The notes below the pieces were generated by a model that was not told where the DNA came from, searched no databases, and saw only the letters and a program-made list of their open reading frames with translations. A program made the position numbers and the translations under genes. From Thermoplasmata archaeon (lineage in GTDB: Archaea; Thermoplasmatota; Thermoplasmata; Thermoplasmatales; Thermoplasmataceae), in contig JAJZOT010000068.1 of NCBI GenBank assembly GCA_021847855.1, positions 1 to 7,560 on the forward strand: 7,560 nt of DNA. Direction: 5' to 3'. Position 1 is the first letter of the stretch. Each line of letters begins with the position of its first letter. Below are positions 7,405 to 7,560 of the stretch, one piece after another.

Positions 7405-7560
7405 CTAAGCTGAGATTAACAGTCTTGACAGTGTATCCTTCTCAACCTTATTGAGAATACCGTTCATTACTATCCTTATATTTTCCCTTTCTGCCTCTGA
7501 CCTGAGAATGAATGAAAAAGTTGAACCTATTGAAAGTGCCTGGGACCTGAAAATAGCAAT
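7405..7560 (-). CDS. atpC: A-type ATP synthase subunit C, C-terminal fragment
   Basis: Reading from the window edge on the minus strand, 51 codons lead to a TAG at 7407-7405. The protein end includes SEAERENIRIVMNGILNKV (residues 21-39 of the visible part), matching the E-x-x-NIR-I--G tail of the archaeal subunit C / V-type subunit d family. Subunit C is the adaptor that seats the central stalk (D and F) on the membrane proteolipid ring. The assignment agrees with its place directly before atpF. The start and most of the gene (full proteins are about 340-360 residues) lie beyond the right edge. Confidence 0.88.
   Translation of the reverse strand: MAIFRSQALSIGSTFSFILRSEAERENIRIVMNGILNKVEKDTLSRLLISA

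Overview
The window is one archaeal A-type (A1AO) ATP synthase/ATPase gene cluster on the minus strand, followed by the tail of a convergent plus-strand gene. The subunit set (C, F, A, B, D, H, I) is archaeal. The best clue to lineage is a mini-intein inside the Walker A loop of the catalytic A subunit. From memory, Thermoplasma-type archaea carry an intein of the same style at this exact site (VMA-b), starting CVSG and ending VLHN. I therefore infer a member of the Thermoplasmatales or a close relative. Base composition looks intermediate (mid-40s % GC by eye, not computed). I cannot name the species.

Layout in the direction of transcription, right to left: end of atpC (7560-7405), atpF (7396-7070), atpA with a 198-residue intein (7066-4718), atpB (4718-3336), atpD (3334-2687), an easily missed 57-codon membrane-protein gene with a TTG start (2694-2521), atpH (2521-2195) and atpI (2192-192). 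Neighbouring genes are separated by 8 nt or less or overlap by 1-8 nt, and most starts have an SD-like sequence inside the preceding gene. This is one polycistronic unit with translational coupling. Its promoter, the rest of atpC, and any genes for subunit E and the proteolipid ring K lie outside the window, or elsewhere in the genome for K. Bases 1-188 on the plus strand hold the C-terminal 61 residues of an EgtD-like histidine N-methyltransferase family protein. Its stop codon is 3 nt from the stop of atpI.

A and B form the catalytic head. D and F form the central rotor stalk, with C as the adaptor to the membrane ring. H, with E, forms the peripheral stator. I is the membrane stator carrying the ion half-channels. 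The A subunit cannot bind nucleotide until its intein is spliced out, because the intein separates the P-loop Lys from the P-loop Thr. The small ORF after atpD sits where Methanosarcina operons carry the poorly understood ahaG.

There is no non-coding stretch longer than 8 nt inside the window. I see no RNA gene, transposon, CRISPR array or clear terminator. The items most worth a second look are the hidden small membrane-protein gene, with the mis-start it causes for atpH, and the P-loop mini-intein.
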